This document shows, piece after piece, positions 60,877 through 64,000 of a stretch of 64,000 nt of DNA. Numbering within the stretch: the first letter of the stretch is position 1; every line of letters begins with the position of its first letter. The position numbers and the translations under genes were made by a program. This stretch comes from Marinobacter sp. CHS3-4. GTDB lineage: Bacteria; Pseudomonadota; Gammaproteobacteria; Pseudomonadales; Oleiphilaceae. The notes under the pieces are model-generated. The model saw only the letters and a program-made list of their open reading frames with translations. It had not been told where the DNA came from and made no database searches. Where the stretch lies: contig NZ_JASGBJ010000003.1 in the NCBI RefSeq assembly GCF_030053415.1, forward strand, positions 62,001-126,000, read 5' to 3'.

Positions 60877-63800
60877 TCAGGGATTTCTTATAAGGCTACC
60901 TTGCGTTCCAGGGAACCAGTGCCTTGTGTCTTCCAGCACAAGGTAAAGACACGGCACCAGGAACAATATCAGCGCTGTGGCGAAGACGATGCCGAAACCC
61001 AGGGAGACGGCCATGGGGATCAGGTAGGTGGCCTGTAGGGAGGTCTCGGTGATGATCGGCGTGAGGCCACCGAAGGTGGTGAGCGTGGTCAACAGGATGG
61101 GCCGGAAACGGCGAATGCCCGCTTCGTAAATGGCCTGGGCAGGGCCAAGGCGTTCGCGCTGGCGGTTGGCGTAAGACACCATGATCAGCGAGTCGTTCAC
61201 CACCACGCCAGAGAGGGCGACGATGCCCATGATGCTGACCAGCGACAGTTCCATTCCGAGAATCATGTGGCCAATGATGGCACCCACAGCCCCGAATGGA
61301 ATGGCCAGCATGACTACCAGCGGCTGCAGATAGCTGCTGAAGGCCACGGCCAGCAGGGCGTAGATCGCGAACATGGCCAACCCAAAACCGCCCCAGAGCG
61401 CGGCGGTAGACTCCCGCAGTTCCGCTTGGCTGCCCTGAAAGGTCCACGTCAGCCCCGGGAAATCCGTTCGCAGTTGCGGTAGTAGTTCGGTCTGAATGAC
61501 CTCCAGAACCTGGCTTGTAGCGGATTTCGGTTCAACATCCGTGCCTACGGTAATGACCCGGCGACCATCGCGCCGGTCGATGGACCGGAAGGATTCGGAG
61601 ATGGTCAGGTTGGCCACGTCCATCAGAGGCACTTCTTGACTCGCTACGCTCTGGCTCCCGGCGGTCTGACCGCCACTGGTGCGGATGACAAAGTTATCCA
61701 GGTAGTGCAGATCCTTGCGCTGGTATTCCGGCAGTCGCACGCGGACTTCGTTCTCATTGATGCCTCGAAGCTGGCGCAGGGCGATACTGCCATAGAAGGC
61801 ATCCCGCAGCTGGCGACCCACATCGGCGCCGGTCAGGCCGAGGGCACGGCCTTCGTCCGTCAGGCTGATGTCGAACTGCGGCTTGCCGGTGGAGTAATTG
61901 TCGTTCACGCCACGGGTCTGGCCGAGCTTTTTCAGTTCCTGCACGAAGCGTTCGCTGGCCCTTGCCAGGGTATCTATGTCGGTGTGGCTGAGGTCCACAC
62001 TGATGTCGTCGCGCCAGCTGCCGGGGCCCTGCTCGGCTTCAAAGGTAATCTGATCAACGCCTTTAAAATCGCCCAGCTCGTTTTGCCACAGTTCGATGAT
62101 TTCGTTAACGGTCATGTCCCGCTGATCGCCCGGCAGCAATACCAGTTCTACATCGATGAATTCCTGGCCGCGCACGTTGGTCTTGATGCCTTCCACGTTG
62201 CGGGACAGATTGTGTTCCTCAAACAGTCTCTGGGTATCCCGGGTGATGATCATGGCCAGTTCGCCGGCACGTTCTGCCGTGGTGCCAGTGGGTAGCCTAA
62301 TGCCCGCCTCTATCTCATCCGTGGGCGCCTCCGGCATCATGATCATGCCCATATGGTCACTGATGGCATAGGCGCCGGACACCACCATGATGGTAAGCGC
62401 CGTGGTCAGGGTGATGTAACGAAAACGCAGTGCCAGATCCAGCAATGGCCGGTAGCCTTTATCCACCACGGTCTGAAAGCCGCGAGAGAACACTCGCTGG
62501 ATTCCGTGCATCCAGTGGCCGTAGACCGTCACGCTGCCTTGCCCGCTGTGAGCAAGATGAGCGGGCAAGATGAACAGAGCTTCAATCAGTGAAATGGCCA
62601 GCACCAGGATGATCACAATCCCCAGCGGCCACCAGAAATTACCTGTGGCGCCGGGGATGAACAGTAACGGCAGGAAAGCCACGATGTTGGTCAGGATGCT
62701 GAAGGTCACCGGGCCGGCAATGTCCTTGGCGCCCTGTATGGCCGCATCCATGAAGTTCATGCCCTGTTCCCGGTATTCGTAAATGTTCTCGCCGACCACG
62801 ATGGCGTCGTCCACGACGATGCCCAGCACCATCAGAAAGCCGAACATGGAGATCATGTTCACGGTGACGTCCATGGCGGGCAGGAAGAGAACGCTGCCAA
62901 CGAACGAGATGGTCATGCCCATCATGATCCAGAACGCCAGGCGGTATTCCAGGAACAGGCTAAGGATGACCAGCACAATCACCATGGCCATCACGCCGTT
63001 TTCCAGTAGCATGGTCATGCGGTCTTCAAAGTGTTCCGCACGGTTGCTGTCGATGCGCACGCTGACGGCGTCCGGTAAAGTGACTTCCAGCTCTGCCATG
63101 ACCTTTTCAACCGAGTCGGCAATGTCCAGAGGCGATTGGTCACCGGTGCGGAAGATTTCGATTTCCACTGAGGGCAGGGCGTTAAAGCGGGAATGAAAAC
63201 CGCCTTCCTCAAAGCCATCGCGCACGGTGGCGATCTCTCCGAGCGTAACGGCAGCACCGGATTCGGCGTTCAGAATCACAATGTTCTCGAAAGCGTCGGC
63301 CCACTGTTTGCGATCTTTCAGGCGCAGCAAAATGTCGCCATTGCCGGTGGCCATGGAACCGGCCGCAATGTCTTCGCTGGATTGCCCGATCCTGCTGGCT
63401 ACTTCGGCCAAGGTGAGGTCGTACTTGCGCAGGATTTCCAGCGGGATTTCCACACTGGTCACGTAGGCGGGCACATCGTCGATCACGGCCTGGGTGATGG
63501 CGTTTTCGGCCAGTAGCCGGTTGCGCACTTGCTCACCCAGCTGGCGCAGTGTCCATATGTCGACATCGCCGTAGAGCGTCAGCTCCATGACGTCCCGGGT
63601 TGGGGTGATCAGGCGAACACGGGGTTCTTCCGCCTGTTCGGGAAACGTGCGGATGCGATCTACCGCCTGCTCGATGTCTTGCAGTGCCTGCATGCGGTTG
63701 GTGCCGGACACCAGCTCCAACTGGATGTTGCCGCTGCCTTCGCGAGCGGTGGAGGTCATTTCCTCGATGCTCTGAATGCCCTGAATGGCTTCTTCTACCG

Positions 63801-64000
63801 GAAGGAGAATGCCCTGTTCCACTTCCTCTGGTGCCGCGCCTGGATAACTGACTCTGACCTGAACAATGTCCAGCTGGAACTGCGGGAACACCTCTTTCTG
63901 AACCTGGGTGGCCATCCATAGGCCCCCGGCCAGCAATAGGATCATGATCAGGTTCGCGGCGATGGAGTTGCGGGCCATCCATTCGATGGGGCCAACCCAG
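60877..64000 (-). CDS. RND efflux permease (AcrB/HAE-like), 5' end beyond the window
   Basis: At least 1040 residues of an inner-membrane RND transporter. The frame is still open at base 64000 (it reads [16 protein letters not shown]), so the true start lies outside, though little is missing. The proton-relay segment [18 protein letters not shown] is in helix 4, and porter-domain and TM10-12 segments such as [20 protein letters not shown] follow. It is of the multidrug/lipid class (HAE-3-like or HAE-1), not the metal class by eye. The adaptor gene is expected upstream. The substrate is unknown. Confidence 0.92.
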   Translation of the reverse strand, partial: WVGPIEWMARNSIAANLIMILLLAGGLWMATQVQKEVFPQFQLDIVQVRVSYPGAAPEEVEQGILLPVEEAIQGIQSIEEMTSTAREGSGNIQLELVSGTNRMQALQDIEQAVDRIRTFPEQAEEPRVRLITPTRDVMELTLYGDVDIWTLRQLGEQVRNRLLAENAITQAVIDDVPAYVTSVEIPLEILRKYDLTLAEVASRIGQSSEDIAAGSMATGNGDILLRLKDRKQWADAFENIVILNAESGAAVTLGEIATVRDGFEEGGFHSRFNALPSVEIEIFRTGDQSPLDIADSVEKVMAELEVTLPDAVSVRIDSNRAEHFEDRMTMLLENGVMAMVIVLVILSLFLEYRLAFWIMMGMTISFVGSVLFLPAMDVTVNMISMFGFLMVLGIVVDDAIVVGENIYEYREQGMNFMDAAIQGAKDIAGPVTFSILTNIVAFLPLLFIPGATGNFWWPLGIVIILVLAISLIEALFILPAHLAHSGQGSVTVYGHWMHGIQRVFSRGFQTVVDKGYRPLLDLALRFRYITLTTALTIMVVSGAYAISDHMGMIMMPEAPTDEIEAGIRLPTGTTAERAGELAMIITRDTQRLFEEHNLSRNVEGIKTNVRGQEFIDVELVLLPGDQRDMTVNEIIELWQNELGDFKGVDQITFEAEQGPGSWRDDISVDLSHTDIDTLARASERFVQELKKLGQTRGVNDNYSTGKPQFDISLTDEGRALGLTGADVGRQLRDAFYGSIALRQLRGINENEVRVRLPEYQRKDLHYLDNFVIRTSGGQTAGSQSVASQEVPLMDVANLTISESFRSIDRRDGRRVITVGTDVEPKSATSQVLEVIQTELLPQLRTDFPGLTWTFQGSQAELRESTAALWGGFGLAMFAIYALLAVAFSSYLQPLVVMLAIPFGAVGAIIGHMILGMELSLVSIMGIVALSGVVVNDSLIMVSYANRQRERLGPAQAIYEAGIRRFRPILLTTLTTFGGLTPIITETSLQATYLIPMAVSLGFGIVFATALILFLVPCLYLVLEDTRHWFPGTQGSLIRNP

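Overview
The window reads as a stretch of chromosome from a marine gammaproteobacterium, most like Marinobacter or a close relative. The grounds are moderately high GC, RecBCD with a long RecD, the PaFAN1-type nuclease/helicase pair, complete mms (valine) and liu (leucine) operons, a NrdA with two ATP-cone regions behind a cobalamin riboswitch, CheV, and many PAS/GGDEF and chemotaxis proteins. This assignment is inference from gene content; no rRNA or tRNA gene was found to confirm it.

Layout. 1-4.1 kb: end of recB and all of recD. 4.1-6.6 kb: an alpha/beta hydrolase, a luciferase-like monooxygenase and an orphan periplasmic binding protein. 6.6-10.6 kb: a two-gene repair operon, a FAN1-type VRR-NUC nuclease followed by an XPD/DinG-like Fe-S helicase with an N-terminal PD-(D/E)XK-like domain. 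10.7-13.1 kb: glutathione peroxidase, an enoyl-CoA hydratase and an alcohol dehydrogenase. 13.2-19.7 kb: valine degradation, with an AraC-type regulator divergent from mmsA, acyl-CoA dehydrogenase, enoyl-CoA hydratase, 3-hydroxyisobutyryl-CoA hydrolase and mmsB. 19.9-23.7 kb: a MASE1-LOV-GGDEF diguanylate cyclase, a NADAR protein, a second orphan binding protein and a universal stress protein. 23.8-28.2 kb: NrdR-like boxes, a cobalamin riboswitch and nrdAB.

28.2-31 kb: a chemoreceptor, a third orphan binding protein and a GDCCVxC small protein. 31.3-36.1 kb: a repeat-rich lipoprotein, MOSC and deoxyribosyltransferase proteins, a cluster of very small genes including two 45-46-residue paralogues too short for ordinary ORF calling, a cupin and a YnfA-type membrane protein. 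36.1-37.9 kb: one AT-rich, probably acquired gene coding for a P-loop ATPase with a possible nuclease tail. 37.9-45.2 kb: leucine/isovalerate degradation (liuR-A-B-C-D-E), with a LiuR-type operator and, between liuA and liuB, two inverted palindromic repeat elements.

45.2-49.7 kb: a DUF4864-like protein, CheV, a possible Nmad3 protein with an NAD(P)-binding partner, an HExxH protein behind a canonical LexA box, and a thioesterase. 49.8-53.3 kb: an alcohol dehydrogenase and the B12-dependent ethanolamine ammonia-lyase eutBC. 53.4-60.8 kb: two paralogous PAS chemoreceptors, a short-chain dehydrogenase, an internally deleted nei and a PAS-GGDEF-EAL protein. 60.9-64 kb: an RND efflux permease running off the window.

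The strongest observations for follow-up are the palindromic repeat pair (conserved core, unrelated but self-complementary arms), the isolated AT-rich ATPase, the LOV domain with a leucine where the signalling glutamine is expected, the twin PWIAG small proteins, the SOS box before the HExxH gene, and the NrdR-plus-B12 control of nrdAB.
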